From Pelodera strongyloides (taxonomy: Eukaryota; Nematoda; Chromadorea; Rhabditida; Rhabditidae), in contig JAANDG010000188.1 of NCBI GenBank assembly GCA_036852015.1, positions 1-64,000 on the forward strand: 64,000 nt of DNA. Reading direction: 5' to 3'. Every line of letters starts with the position of its first letter. The first letter of the stretch is position 1. Of this stretch, positions 35,901 through 48,424 are shown in pieces. The position numbers and the translations under genes were made by a program. The notes beneath the pieces were generated by a model, which saw nothing but the letters and a program-made list of their open reading frames with translations, ran no database searches and had not been told where the DNA came from.

Positions 35901-38900
35901 TTCATTTGCATACGCTGTATAAGAATGCTGGTCTACTCGATGTGTTTCAAAAACCGGCCGGTATTTCGCTTTAATGTTGTGCACTTGATGGTGACGGATG
36001 CCGAGCGGCGAGCTGCTATTGTTTGAACTTTGAACAAAATCATAATCATAGTTATTTTCAGTTTAAAGTTATTATGGGCTCCAATTGTGGATTCCCTGTA
36101 CTGGAAAGTGATTGGCCGGCGCAAGTCGTGGATGGTGCCTTGTCAGTATCTCATTGGACTGTTTATGCTCTTCCTATCATATAATATTGATACGATTATG
36201 GGAAATGGTGAGTTATTTGATGATGTTACTTTTTTTATTGCATGTTGCCTGATGTTGTGTTCGGAAACGGGTTGTTTTACCTATGCGTAGGTTGTACGGT
36301 TTCAGCCCACTGAGAGAACTTGCGTCGACATTAGTTTATAAAGTAGATATTCTTGTTGGTCGTTCTAGGTGCGTAGGTAAGTACGTATCGTAAATTAGTG
36401 ATGTCCATTAGTAGTGCGTATTCATACGTTTACGTTGGCATGAACCATGAAGGTGAACAGTTAAGTTTTCCCTGCCTTGCAAGCTGTTGTTGGCGAGGCG
36501 ACGGGCGACGAGTCTTTATGAGTTACCGTACCCTTACGGTTCCGTAAAATATTCCATTGTTTCAGAGAAGAATCCACCGAAGGTTCTATTCCTGATGCTC
36601 ACCTTCTTACCGTTGAACTTCTTGGCCGCTACGCAGGATATTGCGGTGGATGGCTGGGCGTTGACCATACTTAGCAGGTGAGAATATCTTGGAAATCTTT
36701 ATTTTAATACTTTTTATCTGCTCTGTCTGCTCACCATTTTGAGGGTACAAGATACATAATATATGAAAGTGAATGTTTCTTCCTGGAAAATAGCGAAAAG
36801 GGCAATGTTTCTTTCACATTATTACTGTTTCATCAGTTGTAATCAGTTAATGACGTTAATGTTGGTATTCATGATCGTGATGTGTGACAAGGATGTTGTA
36901 CTATAGAAGACAGAGTTTATGGTCTAACATAAGCCAATAAAATCTGTCATTTCTCTCTTTAGAAGAAGTATAGGTATCTTTGTGTTCCAGAAAGAACGTT
37001 GGCTATGCTTCGACGTGCAATGCGGTCGGCCAGACTGCCGGCTTCTTTATGGGAAATGTGGTCTTCCTCACGCTTGAATCAAAGGGTTAGTTTTTAGTTA
37101 TAGATCTATATCATTTTATGTGTTATGGCCACTTTTGGCAACGCGTCGGAAAGCGTGTGACAGCTTCGTTTGGATTGTATTGACTTTATTTTTATTTGGA
37201 ATTAATTCGCTGAGCGTAGATAGTTTCTTATAGCAGATTGGCTCAGTTTTTGAACAGGTTTACCTGCCGCTTTGAGATTTTTTCTCGTATAAAAGTTGGA
37301 GTCCTCTTAACACTGTGGGGGTTTTGGACGTAGTTCGGTAAGACTAATGAGACAAATTCACCTTTTATTGCTTCATCTCTGCTGCTTCGGATTTTATTGA
37401 AATCGTGAAACATGGACTTGGTGAAAAAGTACATTGTACCTAGGCGATAATTGGAGAAGAATGGAAATCTGCTGTTTAAAGCGTAGTATTTTATTCAAAT
37501 GAGTACCCTGTGCTTAAGTATTGATTTACCATTATTTTGTCTAACCAACATTTTTCAGAATTTGCCAACTCATGGCTTCGCTCTGCGGACAACCAGCAAG
37601 ATCACGGAATAATTAACCTCGGAGGTGGGATTACTTTTTTATTGATTTATTGATTTATTGATTTGTACAAAGTTTGTCGTAATTCCAACTGTTTTTTCAT
37701 GTGTTTACGTTGAGTACGACTAGGACGTAGGACATTGTGTGAGACTGTAAGCTATTAGAAAAATATTTACTTCATAAAGACTTACTTTCCTTGAGATGCT
37801 ACTCAATATTAGGTATATGTTTCATGACCTATTCATTCTGTTAGCTACTAATTTGGATCGCACCCTTTTATGGTAACATATCCTTACCAGTGCTAATAAG
37901 GTTAGGTTACAGTGCTGGTGCAGGCATGGTGTACCTTGTATCCCTTTTTTGTACCCTTTTTACTCTATAACCTTATATGTTTCTTTACATACTCTATAAC
38001 ATTTGTCTCTCTATCCCTTTCTCAATATCTACTTTACCTTTCTTTCACTCACTGCCTAAGCCTACCGTCATCGCACTGATGAGACCCAACGGTGGCAAAA
38101 TCCTCGTATGCGAAGGGTCGAAACGGGGTTACCGTATTACATATGGTATATTCTTGTTAGTTTGTTGAATTTATTCACTTATATTCTTCCCAATTTGCTT
38201 CCTCTTTTATTTGAAACAGATGTGTTTATTCCTGTTGTTCCTTCCCCTACACTTTCCAATCCAATGCAACATTCTCTCGTTTCCCTTTTGGGTATTCCTT
38301 CAGTGCAAATGATTTCTTCTCCTTCCCGCTCATTCATTTCTGTCACTTTTGAGATGTTTCTTTATATGAGGGGGTTTCCCATACATATATGCATATACTT
38401 GGGGTTCCCTTGGGTTTTCGCATTTGTCGTGCCATTTCCGTGCAACTTTTTTTGACCTGTGCCTGCGCGTTGGCGTTTAAATAATGTGGAAAGGGTATTT
38501 TTTGTTGGTTTATTTGTGGCACTTAGAGCAAAATAACATCCAGTTTTTGAAACGTATTTGGGATATATACATTCTTCTATGATTTATGCAAATTAATATG
38601 ATCAGTCTAAATAATCACCCAGTAGTCGTGCAATAATTGGCATACGCTACATCGGAATATACCGTCTCATACGTTTCGAAACTGGATGTTATACCGCTTT
38701 ATGTTAAAATCGAATGTTGTACGTGATCCATAGAACAATGTAAACGTTTATTATTAACGAGCATGCGAGAATTGCGGTATTTACTTGTTATGCGTAAGTT
38801 ACCCAAAAAGTTTACTTTTTATGCGTAAGCTCTACACCGCTAAGGTTTCATGATTACTGAACATAGAACATTAATAGAGAACTTAATTTTCAACACTGAA

Positions 38901-41900
38901 TCTGGCCGAAAAGATGATAAAGTGAAAGGCAAGCGGTAATTCGTTCTTAATGATATGGGCATAATTACAATTATCAAAGATGGTTACTTGCAAAGTATAG
39001 TGCATTCATTTAGCGCTTAGGGAGGCTTTTCATTAACTGGAACGACTTGGACCACCTAACTGTATTTACTGACTAGGCTAAAGAATAATGCTCACTAGGC
39101 TATTAGAATAGGCTTGGCTTAGTTTCCCCTTTAGTTTAGTGTAGTTTTTCTTTGGTCATAGTTCGTGTGTCTCACTGTATACCTTATTAACAGGTCCTTC
39201 CAATCCAGTAGAACGTATCGAAAAGCATCATTTCGCAACTGAAAATGATTGAGATAAATATCATATTATTTTTCTATGGTTATGAATTGTGTTTTATATG
39301 GTTGTTCTCTTTTTGTTATATAGTTGATGCGCTATGCTATTTATAAATGCGCGTTGGATTTCCCTTTTGCCCCATAAATCCGTCCATGTAAATGTGAGGG
39401 ATGATTCTATGATTGTATTTGTAATATATGGGTAGCAAAAGATTCTTTCCGGAAAGATTGACAAATATACTCATTCATTATTCATATTTCAAAGTGACAT
39501 AATAGATAATATTCTTGAAGCAACCTCATGAATACACATAACAATTGCAAGTTTTTGATGTCTGTGGTAGTTTGCAATTGCGGAACCTCGTATGCGTAAG
39601 CGTATGCGGAATCGTTACTTTTAAGTTATCGACTTTAAGTGCAAATATTATTCATTTAATGAATTAGATCATGCGTAAGTTACGCCAAAAGCTCACCTAG
39701 TGTTTCTGTGTTGATCGTACACGGCGCTCATACCGTAGCCGCCCCTCTCGCTCACTATAACCGCGCTCCACCAGTTGCCGAAACGCTCCTCGGCTTGCTG
39801 CTTTAGGTACCTGAAAGGGGTAGATGGTATTGACTTAGTGGTAGTGGGTAGTGGGTAACTTAGGCTTAGGCTAAGGCTTAGGCTTAGGCTAAGGCTAAGG
39901 CTAACTTAGGCCAGGTTTATATTGAGCACTCTGTAATTAAACTAAACTATTGTTCAGAATTCAAATATCCGAATTAGAATGTTATAGATTAGAGTAGTAG
40001 CTAGCAACATTGTATTTCAGCCATGGGAGCAACATAGCGTTACTTTGATGATTATGGTCCAGACGCCTTACCTTACGTTAACTTTTTGGGGATTACCCGT
40101 AATGTTTCAATGATTTTCGATTTTGGATGATAACCCCTAATGTTGGCATTTAGTCTAGACTTTTGCACTTACTTTGCTTGATAGCTGTACTGATGTGGAT
40201 ACATGCCGATAGTTTCGAGAATCAGCTCGCGGAGTTTGTCGGATTTGCAATTGTCATCTAAAACTGTTAACCGTTCATTTTTCGGAGGGTAATTACTTTC
40301 TACAGGAAGGTGAATGTGAACTGCTAGTGAAGTAGTTGAAATACGCCTCAGCGGCCTCAGTTATGCCCTGAGTGAAACACGTGGATTTTGGATTTTTTTT
40401 GCTGCAATACGAACTTAAAGTTTTCGTGCTACAGTACCATACCGTATATCGCATAAAATTTTGAATGAATGTTAGTAAGCGTTGTGGTTATATGCTTGAT
40501 ATATGCCGTGACATAGTGGGAGGGTAATTAGTAGTTACGTAGTATGCAGTCTTCTACAGTACGTGCCAATACCGGCACCGGCACACGCACACATTTTACA
40601 CGTAAGCAAATCGATATCCTACATTTGTTGCTATGTTTTCTGAATTTGAAGTGTTTTGGAAGTTCTATTGCAGTGTCTTCTGATTTGGATGCTCTCCTGC
40701 AGTGTGGGTGTTTGTCTTTTTATAGCACTTGGAAATTGTTGTGTTTATTTTCCGAAAATTGATTGCGCGGCCGCGGCACGGCCACTATATTCTTTTCTCC
40801 GTTTTTTTCTTGTTGGTGATGGTGATGGAAAAGAAACTGGAAAATAGCAGAATACTGATGACGAATTTTCGTCTATAAATGAAACGAAAGATGAACGCTG
40901 GCGGTATTTGTCAGTTGCGCAGTTCAAGTTCACCACCGGACCGGCATTATTACTGGCTTAGGGTGAAGATACTGAAAAATTAATGAAAAGCCTTCCCTAA
41001 GCACTAAATCAGTTTGTTTCATTTCGCACGTTGCTTTAATTCGTAAACTGGAAACTTCTACTGTCTTAATTTACTACGGTTAAAAGTTGACTTACGCATA
41101 TGCCTGGCATCAACGATTAATAAGAATAAAAACAGGAGGGCGGCCGTAGTCCGTGTTTGTGTTGTCCGGATGATCGTCATGTTGGTTTGTAGTTTATATC
41201 CGTAGTGGTGTAGTTTGCAGGCAGTTTTAAGGATACGGTTCCTTGGGGCTTAGGTCACCGTTTATTGGTAGACTATCAGGGGTTAGGAGGGTTAGACACA
41301 GACGGGGCAGTGGTCCTATGCTCGGCCGCGTTTCTGATGCCAGCCACAGGGCACAACAGAATTGGGGGCGGGACCAGAATTTTATTTACAATCTGGGAAT
41401 CTGAGGCAATCGGAATTGTTTCATAGATATAGACGACTAAGAATAGAATATAGAAAGGTGATGATGAATGGTTTAGTTGGGGGGAAGCATTGAACACCGC
41501 CTACGCATCTCGGTGCGTTTTAGTAATTGGTTGCGTGGAGCTATCGTTTAGGTATACATAGGTAATGTTGGGTAAGAGACCTAGACATGACTTTGTTTGT
41601 TGTGGAAGATTGGTTTACACCTTCTTTGTATAAAAAGACGGTGCATCGGGTTCGTTTTCGAATTAGCATACAATAAGGGGTGTGTCAGGCATTGCAGTGT
41701 GCGGTTGAATACTATTACAAGGGGTGTGTCAAGCAGTGCACTGTGGGTGAGTGCCAGTGGCAGTTAACGTTGTGTCTTTTTGAGTTTTGTGTTCAATTTA
41801 CAATCTGCACGTTTGCACCAATGTATGTCAATTTTTTGATTACTAGAAGTATGTGTATGTTTAGTCGATAACGATCTTCGCCTATCCCACGAACAAATTA

Positions 41901-43038
41901 TATGAGAGCACCGAATTTAGGGCCGTAGGTGCTATTTTAAGACCAGGACATCAAGAACGCTATTTGAACTACAGTCTGACAGAGCCTAAATTAGCTTGGT
42001 TTGCACCTGTCAGGTGTCGTTTTTGTGGTTTGAACCTCAAGGTTTTATTTTAACAGAGAATCAGAAATCAGACAAAAAATAGCGTCTGTGAAACTGAAAC
42101 TAGACGTTAATGTTGCACTTTCCGCTGTATTATAAATGGGCAGAATCTAGGAATAGATAATCAGACAAAAATAGTTTTGTCTGGGACTGTGGAACTAATA
42201 TTGTGTTATGGTAAAATGCTTGAGGTAGAGGTTGTGTCCTTGTATCGTAATCGTGTTGTTCTGGTTCTGGAACCTTAAAGATTTGCGCATTTGTTAATGT
42301 GCAGATGAACAAGCTCTAGCTCTAGAAGTGATGTAGGTTGTTTATTAGGTGGATAATTCAGAACTTTTACTTTTCTAGAACGCGGCTTCATCCTTCACCT
42401 ATGTGAGGTTCTATTGGACCACCCACGAACTATCCGTGCCATTAATATTGGCAATTATTTGTATATTATTATTAATTATTATGATTCGCAGGTTTCCTCT
42501 TCTTCTGGGGCATTGTGTTCGTCGTGTCCACAACATTGGTCTTCATCTTTAAGAAGGAAGTGGATAACTCGAAGAAGGCATCCAGTGAAGTATCCAATAA
42601 TAAGTGAGTTTTTTTTGCTTGATTCAACAATTTCCAGTTGGCACACCTGCGGCACCCCTCTGTGGTGTGCGCCAAAGATGCGCCAGTTTGGCGCTGCACA
42701 TTTTACCACATTAGGTGCGCGGCGCAACCGCACTATTTTATCAGATTATGCATTGATTATCCGTTAGTTTACGTCTTTTATTCCTAACTAACTACTTGAA
42801 GTTGTTCTTGTTTTATCCTTTTCTCTCGATCTTCTTGAATGCGCGTGGGTTTTTTGAAGATATGAATTAGTTAGTAGTCCAATTCAACCGAGTTACAATC
42901 CAGTCGAGTTTCACGAATGACGTTATGCTTTGTCTGCTCCAAAAATAGTTTAGTTTATCGGGGCTGCGGGGCTCTACTTTTAATTTTTATTTTAATAATA
43001 ATAATATTGATATTAATAATATTAATAATTATAATAAT

Positions 43039-43111
<73 letters not shown>

Positions 43112-46100
43112 TACTATTTCACTTGTCTGTAAGTTTTGGTTGGTCTGTTCGGAAATAGCCGTAGCGGGTAATGGGTAATTAATGACATCAGCTTTATCCC
43201 CATTTTAGCACTTTAAAAGTGTGCATGTGTCCATTCAGGGCGGTGGAGCTTGGGTCCATCTCTGAGCCCCAGAATCCCAATTTGCACTCGGTCGTGATTT
43301 AGTGCTTTAGATGACGAGGCTGTAAATCTATCGATTCTAAACACTCACTCTCTAGTCGCCCCCTCATTTGTATGGCCGAGATTGAGATTGGTGCCCAATC
43401 TGTGTCCCTTATTTTATGACCGTGACCGTCTCACTCTATTTTCAATTTTCAAAGCCTATTTTGTGAAGTTGGCAGTTTTACGAACTACGGATACGGAGTT
43501 TAGTTGCAATGGTTTCTGGGAATTAAGCGGTTCATAGAGCCGATAGAGCGTGGAACATACTAAATTATGTTTTTCTGTGGATACTGTAATAAAGAGTCTA
43601 TGACAAAATGGCAGTACGTAAAAGCTCAAAGGGCGGTCAATAGATGGTGATATACGATTATGTAGTTTTTGTAAATTGAACTGATGTGTTATAGAAAGGG
43701 TAATATGTCGATTATGGTTGAAGTTTAATGTCACTCGACTACTGTGCCTTGCTAAATTCTATTTCTTGTGCCTGCGGGCTCAGTTCAATAAGCTTATCAT
43801 TTTGTAATGTGTGGACCACGTATATTGAGTCAATGAAACATTGATATTCTAAGGGTACGGTGTTAAATATCACTAAACATTTGGGTTTGTTAGCAACTCG
43901 ATTCAGAAAACGTTAGCTAAACAGTAAAGCTAAACGCTGGCAAAGAGAGACGAAGACATAGGTATCATGAGCGAAAAAAACGTTTGACTTATTTATTTTC
44001 AGTGATGACCATGAAGAACTGGAGCTGGGAATCGTGCAGACGTACTGTGTTCTGGCAAAGATTCTCTGTCTTCGACCCATGATTTATATGATCATCATAC
44101 TTTTGACTGGAAAGGTTTGTTTTAGTACTGACAATAGAAGACTGAAGTAAAGGGCCGCTATTTATATTCAATTCAAATATTCAAAAACTAAATGTGGCCC
44201 TTATAAAGGTTTATTGATTACTAACATAAAGAAAAAATTGAGCAAAACCAGGTCCCCAGAGGCGCCAAGCCTGTCGCAAGGTGATTTCTTACTGTAAACA
44301 GCGTACAAGACTACGTAGAATATTTACTAAAGTGGCAAAATGGCATACAAAACGTGAGTGCTCAGTGGATACCAATATCATCTTGTGATTCTCAGACGCC
44401 ATAGAAAACTTAATCACGGCACGGAGGAACGAACCCTTGACGTATCGCCTTGTAAACGGGGACGCTAGCCACTCGGCCAAAGTGTGGTTGACCGCTCTGT
44501 GCGGGAAAGAAGTAGAGTTTTGTCGCTGATTTTAGCGGTATAAGGAAATTTCATATTTATTGGCTAATTTCCATTTGATAAATGGTGCGAAACTGTTGTA
44601 GTATTTGTAGGTTAGATTGCTATAACACAAAATAGTATATGTACGTAATACATATAATGTTGGTTTTTAATTAATGTCTAACATAATTAATTAATTAATG
44701 GCGCATTTCCTGGGTAAGAGGAACATACAGGCATGTTTTCGGTAAGCAAAATGTATGTGCTCATACGACAATCTCATCAACTGGATTCTGACTTGAACGA
44801 TCATTATGGTTTTGATAATCACGGCACGCGGCTGGAAGCGAACCCGTGACCTATTGCACGGGCGCGCCTCTTCCCGCTGCGCCACGCCCACTAGTCTGCT
44901 ATCTTTGAACATTGCACCATATTGCAGCTGCCTTGCGTTGACATGTGAGAAATTCCGGCGTTACAGCGTTTGATAATGCTCATAACAAATTATTTGAATG
45001 ATATTTTAAGTTGTATACTGAAACAATAATTATCCATATTTAGGTGGCTTTCGCAGCGACTGATGGTGTCACCGGACTGAAGTTGATCGGAATGGGCATG
45101 TCGAAGAGTAAACTTGCGAGTTTCGGAGTTTTCCTCACTCCAATCCAGGTAAGGGAAACTTGGAAGGGAAGAGGGAATGATATATTTTTAGAACACATTT
45201 GGACGATATTTGTCCTAGCCTGTTGCCTTACTGCCTTACTGGTTCTACTGTACATAAATGTCATAAGTAATGTATTACATCATATGTAGTAAACCGTTTA
45301 GAGTGATAACTTTTACTGTTAGTTTTTACTCGTGTATTCGCAATAGAAGGGTCCAAGGTTAAGTGAGCACTTATGTTAATGATTGTAATTGTATTACATT
45401 AAGAATTTTATTAAATGATAATTATTCAGGTACTCCTCCCCATTATAATTGGCAAATGGACTACAGGCCCCCGACCTCTCAACATATTCTTGATTGCTTT
45501 TCCGTATAGGTGAGCCTTATTAGCGTTTAATTGCATTATGTTGGGTTACTGTAGTTTGTAGTTTGAACCATTATCTCTTGAAAGGAACATTGCTGGGTTT
45601 TTATTACAGCTTTTGCTGGATTTTCCTTGTTTACAAATATTATTTTAGATTGTTTATCGGAGGAGTATTTGCGGCCCTCGTTTACTGGACGCCTTCATTC
45701 AAACTGCCAAATGGAGAATTTGAATTTATTCTTTATGTCTTCTGGATTCTGGCTTATGTTTTCCATCAGGTGGGTTTTTGAATAGTAATTTACCATGTTG
45801 TAGTCGATTAGGCTGCGTTTTCATAGTAAGATTTAGACGTCTCAGAATTAGTTACCGTTGACCGGTGATGGCGTGAGATCTGCGTGAGATCTGCGTGAGA
45901 GCTAGTAAATATATTACCCGTACAGATACTGTATGCTCCAGGACTGGTAATGAAAATGGATTTATAATCGATGGCTTATTTTCAATCGATATTGTTGTTT
46001 CGGTGAATTAGTTGTAATTCTTATTAACCTTATTGCTAATCAATATTTTGCAATCTTTGTTTTGCATTGCATATTCATTCAATCTTTCATCTTTCTTTTC

Positions 46101-46928
46101 AGGTCGCCACCTATTCGATGTTTGTTTCCATGATGGCATTCAATGCGCAAATCTCGGATCCCCGTATTGGTGGAACTTATATGACACTGCTGAATACAAT
46201 CAATAACTTGGGAGGAAACTGGCCGGTTACTGTAGTACTGTGGCTTGTGGACAATGTGACCTGGAAGGACTGCGTCGATACGGGAACCAAGAGGTTTGTG
46301 CGCTGATACTGATGAAACGCCGCGGTTGTGGTGCGCTCCTATGGCGCAAATAGAGTGCGCGGCGAAAAAGTGGCGTACATGTGGTGTTGGACAGGACGTG
46401 GTAGGGTGGTAGGTGCGCCAACTGGACCTACAACTTTTGCGCAGCTCTGGCACCCCGACACCCGCGAGCCCAAAGCGGGAACTTGGGTTCGCCTCCGAGC
46501 AGAAGCTAATTTTTTTGGAAATATTGATTAACATAGAATGACAAACTTTCCGTTTCAGTGTCTTGTATGCATGTCACAAGAAGGAGATGGCCGATCAGTG
46601 TTCAGCCGCCGGAAATGTTTGTGAGATTCAGATCGACGGATATTATATCGCACTCGCTGTGTGTACGGTAGTCGGATTACTTTGGTGAGTGTTTGACTGC
46701 GATTTCCCACAGATATGGTGTAAGAATTATGTGCACAAGCTTTATTCGGTATCCTTTTTCATGTAAGAAGCCTTTGCGTTCGTTCGCCCGTTGCCGTAGA
46801 TTTCCCAATTTTTGATTCGCACTCTTCACAATTTTCTTCTTTTCAGGTATCAACTTCTGTTCAAAAAGATCAAGTACGTACAGAAGATTGACCGCGATGA
46901 GTGGCATGTGATTAAGAAGACCAAATAA
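32990..46928 (+). CDS. SLC33A1: acetyl-CoA transporter, SLC33A1 family (17 exons)
   Basis: Exons: 32990-33062, 33439-33617, 34427-34528, 35178-35276, 35585-35688, 36062-36207, 36566-36677, 36991-37085, 37559-37624, 42492-42603, 44003-44114, 45044-45148, 45430-45509, 45649-45769, 46103-46293, 46559-46684, 46847-46928; 634 aa with every junction in phase. SLC33A1 imports cytosolic acetyl-CoA into the ER/Golgi lumen for protein and glycan acetylation. Hallmarks: GIPLGLIAAIPLIL, LKLLWAPIVDS with GRRKSW, AATQDIAVDGWALT, NVGYASTCNAVGQT, ISDPRIGGTYMTLLNT, NNLGGNWP, and a C-terminal KKTK-type tail compatible with ER retrieval. About 11-12 hydrophobic segments. The 150-residue polar N-terminus is longer than in vertebrate relatives (about 549 aa total). 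The 34-codon exon at 34427 is symmetric (phase 0-0) and may be a cassette; an alternative start is the ATG at 33441. Intron 9 (4.9 kb) contains an antisense gene. Confidence 0.93.
35794..35974. mobile_element. TTAA-flanked foldback element, family AGCGAAATACCGGCCGG, copy b
   Basis: TTAA at 35794 and 35971. Arms contain CAAATACCGGCCGG and GTTTTTGAAACGCA and their complements. In intron 5 of the transporter gene. Confidence 0.85.
38523..38703. mobile_element. foldback element, divergent AGCGAAATACC family, copy f
   Basis: Left TTAGAGCAAAATAACATCCAG with TTTTTGAAACGTAT. The right arm is its complement, ending ATACCGCTTTAT. The outer TTAA sites are mutated to TTAG and TTAT. In intron 9 of the transporter gene. 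Confidence 0.75.
39187..41180 (-). CDS. small secreted ground-like domain protein, nested antisense
   Basis: Exons on minus: 41096-41180, 40173-40257, 39697-39810, 39187-39238; 111 aa, phases 1, 0+2 and 2 all matched by good donors (GTAAGT, GTAAGT, GTGAGC) and TTTTAG or TTTCAG acceptors. Residues 1-25 are a signal peptide (hydrophobic core ALLFLFLLIV). The rest reads NCKSDKLRELILETI, then KYLKQQAEERFGNWWSAVIV, then two late cysteines (SCEMMLF, GRTC). This follows the order of the nematode ground-like domain: Cys-x-x-x-x-Leu start, an AAEE-x-F-G helix, a VI-x-S strand and a Cys pair. Ground-like proteins are secreted relatives of the nematode hedgehog-related group. The usual Cys in the VICS position is Val here, and the Cys-pair spacing is long, so the domain call is weaker than the gene call. 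Whole gene lies in intron 9 of the transporter gene, opposite strand. Confidence 0.65.
39860..39911 (+). repeat. interstitial telomere-type repeat, degenerate
   Basis: About eight 6-bp units mixing TTAGGC with the variant TAAGGC, ending TTAGGCC. It sits in an intron of the nested ground-like gene, itself in a transporter intron. Confidence 0.8.
41181..42491. other. remainder of transporter intron 9
   Basis: No convincing exon. A 60-codon minus-strand frame at 42130-42312 has coding-like composition but no start or partner exon. A short near-duplicate GGGGTGTGTCA motif occurs at 41680 and 41720. Confidence 0.3.
42985..43110 (+). repeat. TAA/ATT trinucleotide microsatellite
   Basis: Long AATAAT repeat, perfect from about 43045 to 43108, in intron 10 of the transporter gene. 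Confidence 0.9.
44405..44500 (-). repeat. tRNA-derived SINE-like sequence
   Basis: On minus: A-box TTGGCCGAGTGGCTAGCG and B-box GGGTTCGTTCC, then CCGTGCCGTGATTA. The same GTGCCGTGAT tail follows the copy at 44815-44895, indicating one SINE family. Type II tRNA-like head; stems are not all paired. Confidence 0.6.
44815..44895 (-). repeat. tRNA-derived SINE-like sequence
   Basis: On minus: A-box GTGGCGCAGCGGGAAGAGGC and B-box GGGTTCGCTTCC followed by the shared GTGCCGTGAT tail. In intron 11 of the transporter gene. Confidence 0.6.
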
Positions 46929-46937
46929 GTATCGATT

Positions 46938-47010
46938 ACTTTGGCGTAGTGGATAAGGCGCTAGACGAGGAGCAAGAGGTTACGAGTTCGATCCTCACGG
47001 TTGACTGTGA
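46938..47010 (+). repeat. tRNA-derived SINE-like head
   Basis: A-box TTGGCGTAGTGGATAAGGCG and B-box GAGTTCGATCC with tRNA spacing but no closed acceptor stem. It starts 10 bp after the transporter stop codon, so it lies in its 3' UTR. Confidence 0.55.
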
Positions 47011-47433
47011 TTTTACAAGAAAATGCATAAGAGTGTATTGTTTCTTTGTATACCGAGCTTTTTTTGCTGTTTTCAATCCCAGAAATGAGTTTTCTGTTCT
47101 TTTTCAATTTCTATTTCTGGTGTGCCACGTCTTTATAATAAAACTAATTGTAGATTCGGTTGTGGTTGTGAGATGTCTTTTAGGTATCACTTTAAAATTT
47201 CCAACTAGCTTTTATTTCAAACGGTGAGCACATGTTAATTGTTGTGGTTGGATTTTTAGTCATTATTGTGTAGTGCCTAATTACAAGTTTCTAGAATGGT
47301 AATTGTGTTTCTATCAATTGTGATCTTTTGGATTACTGTTGATAGAATTAATGGGTTTTGTAGAAAAATCGTTTCAGTTATTCTCAAATTTCTGGTCAAT
47401 TACTGTGTTCCTTTCTGAGCTACCGCGTTTTGT

Positions 47434-47488
47434 TTAAAGGGAATGTGCGCGTGGTTGGAAATCTGAAGTTGCACGCCGTTCCCTTTAA
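47434..47488. repeat. minimal TTAA-flanked hairpin
   Basis: 55-bp element: TTAA-AGGGAA at the left and TTCCCT-TTAA at the right, with GCGTGG-type inner pairing. Looks like an extremely shortened member of the TTAA foldback group. Confidence 0.6.
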
Positions 47489-48424
47489 AGTTTCTTTCTT
47501 GGAGAGGAGGACAACCCTTCTTTATTCTTTGTATGTATATTTTGTTTTCCATTTATACAAAACTAATAATTTTATAGTAATTTGCAACCTATAGTTTTCG
47601 GATTTAGGTAGTTATGAATAATAAGATCATATTGATAATCACGTGATAGTATAATTATAATTCACATTCTATCTGTATGAGTATTCTATAATGTAATATA
47701 GTGTGATTTCTGGTTGTGATATTTTCTGGAACGTTTCTGGCTGTAATTTGGTTCTTTGATTGTTCTCTGTTCCTATTGTAATTCGATTAATCGTTGGGTT
47801 TTTTGGTTGTACACTGTCTGTTGAACTCTTCCTCCCTTATACTACTTGAAATGTGTGATCGTAATAATTTATTAGCCTGTGTTTGTGTCTGTCAACTGTC
47901 TTAAATAAATGATTTTTTATTACATAGAATGGAATCCATACGGAATGATTAGTCTTATATTTACAAGGCAAAAACTACAGTTGTAAGGGTTGGCTGGATT
48001 CCTAGAGTAGGTACGGTACATGGGGGAGAATAAAAAGATAAAACGTTTCACATTAACTAGCTGTGCTAGTTATGTAGATCAGCGATATTAAAGCAAATAT
48101 TAATTCAGGTTATATAGGGTAATTGTAGGTGCATAATTACAAAGAAAAATATCGAATTTTGTACTTACAATTAGCTCCAAATCTCGAAAGGGTTCATTTG
48201 AACATATGTCGAATAAGCTTAATCTTTGTACTAAAAGAACGGATACGAGGTGAAATAGCTTCTCAGCTTATATTATAGTTAAGCTGATTGTTGATCGAGA
48301 ACACAAGTTAAATACCCTACATACAAAATAATTCAGTGCAATAAGTTAGCTTTGACCAACACTGCAGCTTAGTAGTTTAGTTGTACTTTGTTCAAAGAAT
48401 ATTTTTTAGTTTATATTTTGTAGT

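Larger units (their letters stand above)
46929..48424. other. 3' flank of the transporter gene, AT-rich
   Basis: Holds a tRNA-like SINE head at about 46938-47010, a short TTAA hairpin at 47434-47488 and a possible polyadenylation signal AATAAA near 47904. No gene. Confidence 0.45.

Noticed and set aside
38057..38137. GC-richer exon-like block in transporter intron 9
   Set aside because: Open in several frames, but its phase does not match the flanking exons and the family needs no residues there.
40781..40983. Minus-strand open frame that could follow the ground-like signal-peptide exon
   Set aside because: It joins in phase but ends in a stop and would exclude the domain exons; direct joining of 41096 to 40257 gives a better protein. 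An alternative isoform remains possible.
42130..42312. 60-codon minus-strand frame, Pro/Gln-rich
   Set aside because: Coding-like, but no acceptable start or partner exons.
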